Below, in pieces: positions 8,616-17,297 of a stretch of DNA of 64,000 bases. The notes below the pieces were generated by a model. That model was given only the letters and a program-made list of their open reading frames with translations, did not search any database and was not told the DNA's origin. The position numbers were made by a program, and so were the translations under genes. Within the stretch, counting starts at the first letter, position 1, and the number at the start of each line of letters is the position of its first letter. This stretch comes from CAZDKO01 sp964506075 [NCBI: uncultured bacterium] (GTDB lineage: Bacteria > CAZDME01 > JAYEMH01): the NCBI GenBank assembly GCA_964506075.1, contig CAZDKO010000002.1, forward strand, positions 1 to 64,000, written 5' to 3'.

Positions 8616-9875
8616 TTGAAAAAAATTTTTGCCGTGATGTTGGTTTTTTCAATTTTTTTTATTTGGGCCGGTTTTGCTTCAGCGAAAGAAAGCAGCGTTT
8701 ATTTTGACGGACAAAGGCACGGTGATGATTTACCTCTCTATAACATTGAAGGGGTAGATTATGCTTCTCTGGTTGATTTAAAAGAGATTTTAGACCTTTC
8801 TGTAGAATGGGAGCCCGTCTCCCGGCGGATAGTATTTAAAACGGAAAGGGGAGATATATCTCTTCTTATTGATAACCCGAGAATAATCGTTAATGAAAGG
8901 ATTGCTTATTTAAACAATCCGTCTCGTTTTTTAAACAGCGGGGTGGTCATTCCCATGCAATTTTTAACGGATTTTCTTCCGGAAATATTAGGATATAAAA
9001 TTTCCTGGAGTCCGGAAGAATCGCGCCTGGATATTGAAAAAAAACAGAAAGTTATTATCGGGGAGAAAGAGGATTTCTCTCCGGTGGAATTATCTTCCCT
9101 GGAGGAAAAAGAACCGGTTTCTCCGAGGGGTGCGGCGGCTTCCGGTAAAAAGAAAAGCTCCGTACCCGGGAATTACCGGATTGATTTAGTCGTTATTGAC
9201 CCCGGACACGGCGGGCGCGATCCCGGAGCCATAGGCAGAAAAGGACTTAAAGAGAAAGACGTCGTTTTAGATATTGCCCATCGGGTAAGCAGCCGGCTCA
9301 AAGAAAAAGGAATCCGGATTATTATGACCCGTGACCGAGACCAGTTTGTCTCTTTAGACGAAAGAGCGGCCATTGCCAATCGTAACCGGGCTGATTTATT
9401 TTTAAGCATTCACGCTAACGCTGCTTTTTCCCGCCGGGCTAACGGCTTTGAAACTTTTTACGTTTCGGAAGCGGTTGATGATCACGCGCGGGCCATAGCG
9501 GCGATAGAAAATTCCGTATTAGAACTGGAAAATAATAATTCCCGGAAAAAATTAGATAACACTCTCCACGCTATTCTCTGGGACCTGGCTTATACTGAGT
9601 TCAGGGTGGAAAGTATTGAATGGGGAGAACTCTTACAGAGGGAGTTATGTAAAATAGCCCGGGGTGAGAACCGGGGGGTAAAACCCGGTCCTTTTTATGT
9701 TTTAAAGGGAGCGCAAATGCCTTCTATTTTAGTGGAAGTAGGGTTTATCAGTAACGTGGTAGAAGAGAGTTCTCTAAGAAAAAGTTCTTACCGGGATAAA
9801 ATTGCCGACGCCATAGCTAACAGTGTTCTTTATTATAAAAAAGTATACGAGAAGAAGGCCGGTTTTACCAGATAG
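8616..9875 (+). CDS. N-acetylmuramoyl-L-alanine amidase (Amidase_3)
   Basis: TTG 8616 is chosen as start: AAAGGAGTGG lies just upstream, whereas the farther in-frame ATG lies inside the tmRNA. The 419-residue product begins with a signal peptide (KKIFAVMLVFSIFFIWAGFASA), then a copper-amine-oxidase-N-like beta domain (to about residue 130), a Pro/Ser linker, and a zinc amidase domain with DPGHGGRDPGA, the glutamate of LKEKDVVLD, SIHANA and the catalytic ILVEVGFISN. It cleaves the lactyl-peptide bond of peptidoglycan outside the inner membrane. The GerMN gene follows within about 30 bases and is likely cotranscribed. Confidence 0.92.
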   Translation: MKKIFAVMLVFSIFFIWAGFASAKESSVYFDGQRHGDDLPLYNIEGVDYASLVDLKEILDLSVEWEPVSRRIVFKTERGDISLLIDNPRIIVNERIAYLNNPSRFLNSGVVIPMQFLTDFLPEILGYKISWSPEESRLDIEKKQKVIIGEKEDFSPVELSSLEEKEPVSPRGAAASGKKKSSVPGNYRIDLVVIDPGHGGRDPGAIGRKGLKEKDVVLDIAHRVSSRLKEKGIRIIMTRDRDQFVSLDERAAIANRNRADLFLSIHANAAFSRRANGFETFYVSEAVDDHARAIAAIENSVLELENNNSRKKLDNTLHAILWDLAYTEFRVESIEWGELLQRELCKIARGENRGVKPGPFYVLKGAQMPSILVEVGFISNVVEESSLRKSSYRDKIADAIANSVLYYKKVYEKKAGFTR

Positions 9876-9906
9876 AAAGATAACCAAAATGGCAAGGAAA
9901 GCAAAA

Positions 9907-10503
9907 ATGAGAAAACCCAGAAAATATAGTAAGAAGGTTAGTGTTTTTTGGCCGGTGTTTATTGTTATTGTCGGTTTTCTATTAATCGCCGGAGGGTTCT
10001 GGCTTTATGATGTTTTTTCCAAAAAAGAAAAAATAGAATTTTCTAAAGTAGGTGTTAAAGGCGAAAAAACAACCAGAGAAGTTAACCTTTATTTTGCCAG
10101 TCCGGATGCCGATAAATTAGCGGTGGAAAAAAGGGAAATCCTCAAACAGTCCAATCAAATAGAAGAAATGAAAATGGTTGTAGACGAATTAATACGCGGA
10201 CCGAGAAATAAGAATATGACTCAAACCCTGCCTCCGCAGACAAAACTTCGCTCGCTCTTCGTTGATTTTAATGAAGCGGTTGCTTATCTTGATTTTACGG
10301 AAAGCCTGGTTGAATATTCAGCCGGAGGAAGCACCGGAGAAATCCTTTCGGTCTATTCCCTCAGTAACACCATTATTGATAATTTTCCCGAAGTCAAACA
10401 GATAAAAATCCTGATTAGCGGGGAAGAAAAGCAGACTTTAGATGGGCATATTGATCTGACTCGTCCTATTGGTTTTAGCGAAGGAATTGTTGAGACAAGA
10501 TGA
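9907..10503 (+). CDS. GerMN-domain membrane-anchored protein
   Basis: Start at ATG 9907 is preferred because AAGGAAAG sits about 7 bases upstream; an in-frame ATG at 9889 would add six residues. A basic N-terminus and one membrane helix (VFWPVFIVIVGFLLIAGGFWLY) precede a GerMN/sporulation-type domain of about 130 residues: REVNLYFASPDADKLAVEKR, MVVDELIRGP, LPPQTKLRSLFVD, VAYLDFTESLV, and IKILISGEEKQTLDGHIDLTRP. In other bacteria GerMN proteins act in the periplasm, often next to amidases, and this one follows an amidase, so a cell-wall role is a fair inference. The last four bases overlap murI. Confidence 0.82.
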   Translation: MRKPRKYSKKVSVFWPVFIVIVGFLLIAGGFWLYDVFSKKEKIEFSKVGVKGEKTTREVNLYFASPDADKLAVEKREILKQSNQIEEMKMVVDELIRGPRNKNMTQTLPPQTKLRSLFVDFNEAVAYLDFTESLVEYSAGGSTGEILSVYSLSNTIIDNFPEVKQIKILISGEEKQTLDGHIDLTRPIGFSEGIVETR

Positions 10504-11294
10504 AGAATGCGCCCATTGGTATATTTGATTCCGGTGTGGGAGGATTAACGGTTTTCCGCGAGATTTGCCGCTTTTTCCCTCATGAAGACATAGTTTACTT
10601 CGGTGATACGGCTCGTGTTCCTTACGGAAGCAAATCATCGGAAACTATTACCCGGTTTGCCTTTGAAAATATTGATTTTTTAAAAACTTTCAATACAAAG
10701 GTAATCGTTGTTGCCTGTAATACCGCTTCGGCCGTTCTTTCTAACCTGAAGAAAAATTTTAACCTGCCTTTAATTACCGTGATTGAACCCGGGGTAAAAG
10801 AAGCACTTTTTTCTTCCCGTAATAAAAGGGTCGGGGTTATCGGCACGGAAAGCACCATAAGAAGCGGGGCATACCAGAAAATTTTCGGTGAATATGATTC
10901 TTCGGTGAAAGTGTTTTCTCAAGCCTGTCCTCTTTTTGTTCCGTTGATTGAAGAAGATTGGATAAAAAGACCGGAAACCGTTTTAATCGTCCGGAGGTAT
11001 TTATCGACGTTTAAAAATAAAAACATTGATACTTTAATTCTGGGTTGTACTCATTATCCTTTACTTAAGCCGGTTATCCGGGAAGAAACAGGTCCGCACG
11101 TTAAACTGATAGATTCGGCTTATGCCGTGGCTAAGGAACTGAAGAATTTGTTAAACCAGAGAAAAATAGAGATTAAGGATAAAGGGAAGCCGGAGTATAA
11201 ATTTTTTGTCAGTGACCTGCCGCCTAAGTTTAAAAAAATCGGCGAGAGGTTTATAAAACAAAAAATAGATAAAATTTACATTCACCGTATTTAA
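10500..11294 (+). CDS. murI: Glutamate racemase
   Basis: 264 residues. It starts IGIFDSGVGGLTVFREI, followed by VYFGDTARVPYGSKS, the first catalytic cysteine in VVACNTASAVL near residue 73 and the second in LILGCTHYPLL near residue 185. The two cysteines interconvert L- and D-glutamate for peptidoglycan. The ATG overlaps the GerMN stop (ATGA), so the two are translationally coupled, and the amidase-gerMN-murI order forms a cell-wall unit. Confidence 0.96.
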   Translation: MKNAPIGIFDSGVGGLTVFREICRFFPHEDIVYFGDTARVPYGSKSSETITRFAFENIDFLKTFNTKVIVVACNTASAVLSNLKKNFNLPLITVIEPGVKEALFSSRNKRVGVIGTESTIRSGAYQKIFGEYDSSVKVFSQACPLFVPLIEEDWIKRPETVLIVRRYLSTFKNKNIDTLILGCTHYPLLKPVIREETGPHVKLIDSAYAVAKELKNLLNQRKIEIKDKGKPEYKFFVSDLPPKFKKIGERFIKQKIDKIYIHRI

Positions 11295-11307
11295 TCAAGG
11301 AATTATT

Positions 11308-11679
11308 ATGTTTGAAATAATGGTTGAAGATTATTTTAGCGCAGCTCACCGCCTGCGGGAATATAAGGGCAAATGTGAAGAGTTGCACGGACATAACTGG
11401 AAAGTTGAGGTGAGCGTGGAAGGGCGAAGCCTCAATCCAACCGGTATGGTTCTGGATTTTAAGGAGCTTAAGGATAAGCTTAAAAATGTTTTACAAAAAT
11501 TAGACCACCGGTATTTAAATGAGGTGGCTCCTTTTGATAAAATAAACCCGACCTCAGAAAACGTTGCCTGTTATATTTATGGGGAATTAAAGAAAAATCT
11601 TAATGATGCCGGGATTAAACTTTCTAAAGTTACCGTCTGGGAAGCGGAAAAATCCGGTGCTACTTATATGGAAGGTTAA
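11308..11679 (+). CDS. queD: 6-carboxytetrahydropterin synthase QueD
   Basis: 123 residues of the PTPS/QueD family. Zinc ligands lie in FSAAHRL and LHGHNWKVEV, the nucleophilic cysteine in GKCEELHGH, and LDHRYLNEVAPF and TVWEAEKSGATY complete the active site. It makes 6-carboxy-tetrahydropterin from dihydroneopterin triphosphate, the first dedicated step of queuosine synthesis. queC and queE follow, forming a complete preQ0-making set except for GTP cyclohydrolase I. Confidence 0.95.
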   Translation: MFEIMVEDYFSAAHRLREYKGKCEELHGHNWKVEVSVEGRSLNPTGMVLDFKELKDKLKNVLQKLDHRYLNEVAPFDKINPTSENVACYIYGELKKNLNDAGIKLSKVTVWEAEKSGATYMEG

Positions 11680-11690
11680 AATAAAATTAG

Positions 11691-12392
11691 ATGAAAAAGG
11701 CGGTAATTTTACTTTCCGGAGGGCTGGATTCTACCGTAACTTTATATCTGGCTAAAGAGGCCGGATATAAAGTTTACGGCCTTACTTTTAATTACGGACA
11801 AAGGCATAAAAAGGAGATAGAGGCGGCTAAAAAAATATCCCGCCGTATAAAAGTGCCTCTGGAAATAGTCAAAATAAAACTTCCCTGGCTTAAAGATGCT
11901 TTGACTGATAAAAGAAAACATCTGCCAATGAGAAATTTAGAAGAAATTCCCCGGCAGATACCCTCAACTTACGTGGCGGCACGCAACACCATATTTTTAA
12001 GTTTTGCCGTTTCTTTTGCCGAATCAATCGGCGCCGGAACCATATTTATCGGGGCTAACGCTCTGGACTGGAGCGGTTACCCGGACTGCACCCCGGAATA
12101 TTTCCGGGCCTGGGAGAAAGTCATAGAGCGGGGAACAAAGACAGGGATAAAGGGGAAGCGGATAAAAATAAAGGTTCCTTTAGTTCGTAAAACTAAAGCG
12201 GATATTGTCAAACTCGGGGAAAAAACAGGCGTACCTTTTGAACTGACCTGGTCCTGCTACGAAGGGGGAAAATTTCCCTGCGGTAAATGTGACACCTGTT
12301 TATTAAGAGCTAAAGGTTTTAAAATGGCCGGGATTAAAGACCCGGCGGTAAAACAAATTTTTAAAAATGAAACAGAACGCAAAAATTCTTGA
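11691..12392 (+). CDS. queC: 7-cyano-7-deazaguanine synthase QueC
   Basis: 233 residues. The PP-loop LLSGGLDSTVTLYLA binds ATP near the N-terminus, FNYGQRHKKE follows, and the C-terminal zinc site is CYEGGKFPCGKCDTCLLR with four cysteines. It converts 7-carboxy-7-deazaguanine to preQ0. It lies 11 bases after queD and overlaps queE by 26 bases. Confidence 0.96.
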   Translation: MKKAVILLSGGLDSTVTLYLAKEAGYKVYGLTFNYGQRHKKEIEAAKKISRRIKVPLEIVKIKLPWLKDALTDKRKHLPMRNLEEIPRQIPSTYVAARNTIFLSFAVSFAESIGAGTIFIGANALDWSGYPDCTPEYFRAWEKVIERGTKTGIKGKRIKIKVPLVRKTKADIVKLGEKTGVPFELTWSCYEGGKFPCGKCDTCLLRAKGFKMAGIKDPAVKQIFKNETERKNS

Positions 12393-13065
12393 GATTTTTC
12401 CCAGTATTCAGGGAGAGGGACCTTATTTAGGAGAGAGGCAGATTTTTATCCGTTTCGCCGGATGTAATTTAAGCTGTATTTTTTGTGACGTGGCCGCTGA
12501 AATATTTCCGGAAGTCCAATATTTTAGTCCGGAAGAATTATCTAACGCCGTTAAGAATTTAGAAGCTAAATCCGGGCCTTTTCATTCTTTGAGTTTGACC
12601 GGAGGAGAACCGTTACTTCAGGTTGAATTCCTGAAAGAGTTTTTAGACGGGGTTAAAAAAAATAAAATATATCTGGAAACCAACGGGACGTTGCCGGATA
12701 AATTAGAAGAGGTTATTGAGCGGATTGATTTTATCAGTCTGGATTTTAAACTGCCTTCTTCAGCCGGGATGAAAAGTTGCTGGGAACTCCATCGTCGCTT
12801 TTTAAAGATTGCCAGAGTGAAAAAAACCTTTGTCAAACTGATACTGACCGATAAAACGACCCCGGAAGATTTTAAAAAAGCCGTAGAGATAATAAATGAT
12901 ATTGATAAAACTATCCCTCTGGTTCTTCAGCCGGTAACGGCTGTAAACGGGTTCAGGGATGAAATCTCTCCGCAGAAATTACTTTTTTTCCAGAGGGAGG
13001 CTTTAAAATTTCTTGGTGAAGTCAAAATTATTCCTCAACTCCATAAGGTGCTGGGAGTGAGGTAA
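12367..13065 (+). CDS. queE: 7-carboxy-7-deazaguanine synthase QueE (radical SAM)
   Basis: 232 residues. The start region IFPSIQGEGPYLGERQIFIRF is typical of QueE, followed by the cluster motif FAGCNLSCIFCD (CX3CX2C), which binds a 4Fe-4S cluster and SAM, and SLTGGEPLLQ. It rearranges 6-carboxy-tetrahydropterin to 7-carboxy-7-deazaguanine, the step between QueD and QueC. The overlap with queC indicates coupled translation. No preQ1 riboswitch is visible before queD, where only 13 bases are free. Confidence 0.95.
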   Translation: MKQNAKILEIFPSIQGEGPYLGERQIFIRFAGCNLSCIFCDVAAEIFPEVQYFSPEELSNAVKNLEAKSGPFHSLSLTGGEPLLQVEFLKEFLDGVKKNKIYLETNGTLPDKLEEVIERIDFISLDFKLPSSAGMKSCWELHRRFLKIARVKKTFVKLILTDKTTPEDFKKAVEIINDIDKTIPLVLQPVTAVNGFRDEISPQKLLFFQREALKFLGEVKIIPQLHKVLGVR

Positions 13066-13080
13066 TTTAAGGATTGTAAG

Positions 13081-13109
13081 TTGACAGTGACATATATATA
13101 TGATATTAT
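13081..13109 (+). promoter_or_regulatory. Promoter of the rplU operon
   Basis: Perfect TTGACA (13081-13086), a 17-base spacer and TATTAT (13104-13109), about 37 bases before the rplU ATG. This is the strongest promoter match seen in the window, which fits a ribosomal-protein operon. Confidence 0.8.
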
Positions 13110-13145
13110 AAAAAGCCGCAATTAAAGAAAGGAAGGTTAAATCGG

Positions 13146-13463
13146 ATGTACGCTATAGTTGAAGTAATGTCAAAACAGTATAAAGTGATACCGGGAGAAA
13201 TGATAACGGTGGATAATCTCCCTGTCCGGAAGAAAAAAGAAATAGAATTTAAAAATGTTCTTTTAATAGCTGATAATAAAGATGTTTCTATCGGCACGCC
13301 TTTTATCAAAGGAGCCAGGGTAGCCGGAGAGATAATTCAGCAGAAAAAGGGGCGGAAAATCAGAGTGTTCAAGTATCTCAAACGTAAAGATTTTCACCGG
13401 ACGATTGGCCATCGCCAATTAGAAACGCAGATAAAAATTATAGAAGTTAAACAAGGAGAGTAA
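13146..13463 (+). CDS. rplU: 50S ribosomal protein L21
   Basis: 105 residues. MYAIVEVMSKQYKVIPGEMI is the classic L21 start, and the C-terminal KIRVFKYLKRKDFHRTIGHR is the 23S rRNA-binding region. GGAAGG lies upstream of the ATG. It heads the rplU-rpmA-obgE cluster found in most bacteria, here extended to proB. Confidence 0.96.
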   Translation: MYAIVEVMSKQYKVIPGEMITVDNLPVRKKKEIEFKNVLLIADNKDVSIGTPFIKGARVAGEIIQQKKGRKIRVFKYLKRKDFHRTIGHRQLETQIKIIEVKQGE

Positions 13464-13466
13464 CAA

Positions 13467-13724
13467 ATGGCACATAAAAAAGGAATGGGAAGCTCCTCCA
13501 ACGGCCGTGACAGTGCCGGCCAGCGGTTAGGAGTTAAAAGGTATGCCGGACAGTTTATCCAGGCCGGCAGTATTATCGTCAGACAGCGCGGAACCCGTTT
13601 TAAGCCGGGGGATTATGTAGGCATCGGGAAAGACGATACCCTTTTTGCCAAAGCCAGCGGTTTAGTTTCTTTTAGGAAACTGGGCAAAGGTAAAAACATT
13701 GTCAGTATCATAGCCAGAACTTAA
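13467..13724 (+). CDS. rpmA: 50S ribosomal protein L27
   Basis: 85 residues starting [20 protein letters not shown], the glycine/serine-rich tail that reaches the peptidyl-transferase centre. No Firmicutes-type N-terminal cleaved extension is present. It starts 3 bases after rplU. Confidence 0.97.
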   Translation: MAHKKGMGSSSNGRDSAGQRLGVKRYAGQFIQAGSIIVRQRGTRFKPGDYVGIGKDDTLFAKASGLVSFRKLGKGKNIVSIIART

Positions 13725-13742
13725 TTTTTAGACTTTCTTAGC

Positions 13743-14732
13743 GTGTTTATTGACGTTGCTGAAATATATGTGAAAGCGGGTAATGGGGGAGCCGGGTGCG
13801 TGAGTTTCCACCGGGAGAAGTACATCTCCCGCGGCGGGCCTGACGGAGGAAATGGAGGTAAAGGAGGCGATGTAACCATTGAAGCCGACCGACATTTAGC
13901 CACCTTGATGGATTTCCATTATAAAAAACGTTGGTGCGCGGAGAACGGTGAAAGAGGAAAAGGAAACCGGAGAACCGGTGCCAATGGAAAAAGTTTAGTC
14001 ATAAAAGTTCCTACGGGAACCGTCATTAAAGAGAAAGAAACCGATAGAGAATTTGATTTAATTGAAGACAAAGAAAAAATAATAATTGCTTATGGAGGAA
14101 AAGGCGGCAGAGGAAATGCCGCTTTTGCTACATCTACGGAAAGAGCGCCCCGTTTTGCCCAGAAAGGCATTCCCGGGCAGGAAAAGATTATCAGGTTAGA
14201 ACTTAAATTGATTGCCGACGTCGGTTTGGTCGGCTGTCCCAACGCGGGAAAATCCACTTTTTTAGGCAAAGTGACCGGGGCAAAACCAAAAGTAGCCTCT
14301 TATCCTTTTACTACTTTAAGGCCGTATCTGGGGCTGGTAGAAATTGATTCAGCGACGCGTTTTGTTTTAGCCGATATCCCCGGTTTACTGGAGGGGGCTC
14401 ATAAAGGCGTGGGGCTGGGAGATGATTTTCTCCGTCATATTGAAAGAACCAGGATTATTATTTATGTTATAGACCTGGCCGGAACCGACGGGCGTGACCC
14501 GGTCAATGATTTTTACGTTTTAGAAAAGGAACTCAAATCTTATAAAGCGGATTTAAGCCAGAGACCTTTTTTTATCGCTTTAAACAAAATTGATTTACCC
14601 GAAGCCAAAAAGAACCTCGACAGATTTAAAAAAGAAGTAAAAGGTAAAATTTATCCTCTTTCGGCTTTGACCGGCGAGGGGGTAGACAGTTTAATTAAAG
14701 CCGTCGCTAAAGAACAACAAAAGGTAAACTGA
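13743..14732 (+). CDS. obgE: GTPase Obg/CgtA
   Basis: 329 residues from GTG 13743, giving FIDVAEIYVKAGNGGAGCVSF, the start of the glycine-rich Obg fold. The G domain carries GCPNAGKSTFLGKV (G1), TTLRPYLG (G2), ADIPGLLEGAHKGVGLGDDFL (G3) and LNKIDLPEAK (G4). The C-terminal OCT domain of B. subtilis Obg is absent, as in many bacteria. It acts in late 50S assembly and matches its neighbours L21 and L27. Confidence 0.96.
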   Translation: MFIDVAEIYVKAGNGGAGCVSFHREKYISRGGPDGGNGGKGGDVTIEADRHLATLMDFHYKKRWCAENGERGKGNRRTGANGKSLVIKVPTGTVIKEKETDREFDLIEDKEKIIIAYGGKGGRGNAAFATSTERAPRFAQKGIPGQEKIIRLELKLIADVGLVGCPNAGKSTFLGKVTGAKPKVASYPFTTLRPYLGLVEIDSATRFVLADIPGLLEGAHKGVGLGDDFLRHIERTRIIIYVIDLAGTDGRDPVNDFYVLEKELKSYKADLSQRPFFIALNKIDLPEAKKNLDRFKKEVKGKIYPLSALTGEGVDSLIKAVAKEQQKVN

Positions 14733-14740
14733 TTAAACCA

Positions 14741-15868
14741 ATGAAACGCCATCAATTTTTCAGTCAGGCCAGAAGAATAGTAATCAAGATAGGCACCAAT
14801 GTCCTTACTAATAAAAACAATACCTTAAATCTGCAACGTATTGAAAATATCGTCAAGGATATAGCTGCTTTAAAAAAAGAAAACCGGGAAATTGTCATTG
14901 TTACTTCGGGGGCAATAGGAGCGGGTATGGGGCGGCTTAAACTTAAGGAAAAGCCGCGGACTATCCCTTTAAAACAGGCGGCGGCTTCGGTGGGACAGAG
15001 CCAGCTTATGTTTATCTATGATAAGTTTTTCAGCCGTTTTAAAAGAATAGTCGGACAGGTCCTTCTTACCCAGGAAGACCTGAACGATAGAAGTCGCTAC
15101 CTTAACGCGCGTAATACCTTAAGAAGTTTGCTCGGTGCCGGTGTTATTCCGATTATTAACGAGAATGATACCGTAGCCGTAGAGGAGATTAAAGTCGGAG
15201 ATAATGATATTCTTTCGGCTCTGGTTACCAATCTCATTGAAGCCGATTTATTGATTATTTTATCCGATATTGACGGTTTTCATACCGGGGATCCCAAGAA
15301 AAATAAAAAAGCTAAATTAATTTTACAGGTAGAAAAAATTACCAGCCAGATTGAAGAAATGGCTGAAGGGACAATTGTTCATACGGCTACCGGCGGAATG
15401 AAAACCAAAATTCAAGCGGCTAAAATAGTGACTAAATCCGGAGAGGCAATGATTATTGCCAACGGGACCAAAAAAAGTATTTTGTCCAGACTTTTTGCCG
15501 GTGAGGAAACCGGCACTTTATTTATTCCGGAATTCCAGGATAAGATGGCCAGCCGCAAACGCTGGATTGCTTTTCGGCTTAGCGTCAAAGGAGTGATACT
15601 TTTAGACGAAGGGGCCAAGGAAGCTCTGATTTCCAAAGGTAAAAGTTTACTCCCTTCCGGTATAATCGGCTATAAAGGTAAATTTCAGCCCGGAGACATA
15701 GTCAGTCTTCAGGATATCAAAGGCCGGGAGATAGCCCGGGGGATGGTGAATTATTCTCATGAAGAGCTGGATAAAATAAAAGGGAAGAAAACAACCGAAA
15801 TTGAAAAAATTCTCGGTTATAAATATTACGACGAAATAATTCACCGTAATAACATGGCGGTGATATAA
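14741..15868 (+). CDS. proB: Glutamate 5-kinase with PUA domain
   Basis: 375 residues. The kinase domain opens with RRIVIKIGTNVLTNKNN and contains VTSGAIGAGMGRL, PIINENDTVAVEEI and LLIILSDIDGFHTGDP; the C-terminal 90 residues from about 280 form a PUA domain (GVILLDEGAKEAL, FQPGDIVSL). It phosphorylates glutamate for proline synthesis. proA follows after a 154-base repeat-filled gap, so the pair has been split by insertion of repeat sequence or the gap is tolerated in one operon. Confidence 0.96.
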   Translation: MKRHQFFSQARRIVIKIGTNVLTNKNNTLNLQRIENIVKDIAALKKENREIVIVTSGAIGAGMGRLKLKEKPRTIPLKQAAASVGQSQLMFIYDKFFSRFKRIVGQVLLTQEDLNDRSRYLNARNTLRSLLGAGVIPIINENDTVAVEEIKVGDNDILSALVTNLIEADLLIILSDIDGFHTGDPKKNKKAKLILQVEKITSQIEEMAEGTIVHTATGGMKTKIQAAKIVTKSGEAMIIANGTKKSILSRLFAGEETGTLFIPEFQDKMASRKRWIAFRLSVKGVILLDEGAKEALISKGKSLLPSGIIGYKGKFQPGDIVSLQDIKGREIARGMVNYSHEELDKIKGKKTTEIEKILGYKYYDEIIHRNNMAVI

Positions 15869-15910
15869 ATAGAAATAAGGATTAAGACGTTCGCTGCGCT
15901 CACTTTAAGG

Positions 15911-16007
15911 ATTAAGCTTCTTACAGGATTAAGAATTAAGACGTTTCCTACGGAAACTCTAAGAATTAAGTTTTTAGTTACTTAATCCTTACCACTTAAT
16001 TCTACGG
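15911..16007 (-). repeat. 97-bp dispersed repeat, copy 2 (inverted)
   Basis: Identical over 97 bases to the reverse complement of 7301-7397. It fills most of the 154-base gap between proB and proA; the flanks also contain GGATTAAG words. Confidence 0.9.
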
Positions 16008-16022
16008 AATACGGACGACGAA

Positions 16023-17285
16023 ATGGTAATTCAGATGGAAAAGACAATCAAACAAATTGCCGAGGCGACCAGGAAAGCCGGTTTTTTCCTTGCCCAGGTA
16101 AGCGAGGAAGGAAAAAACAAAGCCCTTAATAAAATGGCTTATTTTATTGAAAGAGATGCCAGATTAATAAAAACGGCCAATCAAAAAGATATTCGTTACA
16201 GTCAGGAGCATAAACTCTCCTCGGCTTTAATTGACCGTCTGGCTCTTAACGATAAACGCATTAAGAGTATGGCTGAAGGTTTAAGGGAGGTGGCCCTTTT
16301 AAAAGACCCGGTGGGGGAGATAATCAAGCAGTGGAAGAGGCCTAACGGTTTGGAGATTACCAAAATCAGAGTTCCTATCGGCGTCATCGGGATAATTTAT
16401 GAATCCCGCCCCAACGTCACGGCCGACGTTGCCGGTCTTTGTTTAAAATCAGGTAATGCCGTCATTCTCCGGGGCGGTTCGGAGGCGGTAAATTCAAACC
16501 GGGCCATCGTTAATATTTTAAAGCGGGCACTTAATGACGTCGGTTTTCCCGAAACAATTCTGGGTTATATTGATTTCACCCGCCATGAAGCGGTGAAAAT
16601 TTTGTTAAAGATGGATAAATATATTGATTTGATTATCCCCAGAGGAGGAGCAAATTTAATTAAGACGGTAAAAGAAAACTCGCTTATCCCGGTGGTGGCG
16701 CACGATAAAGGCGTCTGCCACGTCTACGTTGATAAAGCGGCTGATCCGGGAAAAGCCGAAGAGGTAGCTTATAATGCCAAGACAAACCGGCCGGGGACGT
16801 GTAACGCCATGGAAACTTTACTGGTGCATCAGGCCGTAGCCGAGACATTTCTTCCCGAGATGTTAAAACGTTTTAAAGAGGCAAAGGTAGAAATAAGGGG
16901 CTGCCCGAAAACTAAAAGTATTTTCCCCGCTATCAAAGAAGCGGCCGAGGAGGACTGGTCTGCCGAATATTTAGATTTAATTTTAGCGGTGAAAGTTGTA
17001 GAAAACGTTGAACAGGCGGTTTCCCATATCAATCAATATGGCTCCGGACATTCCGACGCCATTATCACCGAAGATAAAAAAACGGCTGAATTCTTTTTAG
17101 CCAGGGTTGATTCGGCCTGTGTATATGTAAATGCCTCTACCCGTTTTACCGACGGCAATCAGTTTGGTATGGGAGCGGAAATCGGTATCAGTACCAGTAA
17201 GATTCACGCCCGCGGTCCAATGGGACTTGAAGAATTAACGACCTACAAATACTTAATTCGTGGTAACGGACAAATCAGGAGTTAA
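16023..17285 (+). CDS. proA: Gamma-glutamyl phosphate reductase
   Basis: 420 residues of the aldehyde-dehydrogenase-fold ProA. It contains VPIGVIGIIYESRPNVTADV, GGSEAVNSNRAI, LIIPRGGANLI, the catalytic cysteine region NRPGTCNAMETLLVH and VYVNASTRFTDGNQFGMGAEIG. It reduces glutamyl phosphate to the semialdehyde after ProB. ATG 16023 or ATG 16035 could be the start; neither has a strong ribosome site, because the upstream sequence is repeat. nadD follows 12 bases on. Confidence 0.95.
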   Translation: MVIQMEKTIKQIAEATRKAGFFLAQVSEEGKNKALNKMAYFIERDARLIKTANQKDIRYSQEHKLSSALIDRLALNDKRIKSMAEGLREVALLKDPVGEIIKQWKRPNGLEITKIRVPIGVIGIIYESRPNVTADVAGLCLKSGNAVILRGGSEAVNSNRAIVNILKRALNDVGFPETILGYIDFTRHEAVKILLKMDKYIDLIIPRGGANLIKTVKENSLIPVVAHDKGVCHVYVDKAADPGKAEEVAYNAKTNRPGTCNAMETLLVHQAVAETFLPEMLKRFKEAKVEIRGCPKTKSIFPAIKEAAEEDWSAEYLDLILAVKVVENVEQAVSHINQYGSGHSDAIITEDKKTAEFFLARVDSACVYVNASTRFTDGNQFGMGAEIGISTSKIHARGPMGLEELTTYKYLIRGNGQIRS

Positions 17286-17297
17286 GCAATATTCATC

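Noticed and set aside
8176-8652. A 158-residue open frame on the minus strand over smpB-tmRNA.
   Set aside because: It runs antisense through the tmRNA and the amidase signal-peptide region and shows no family features.
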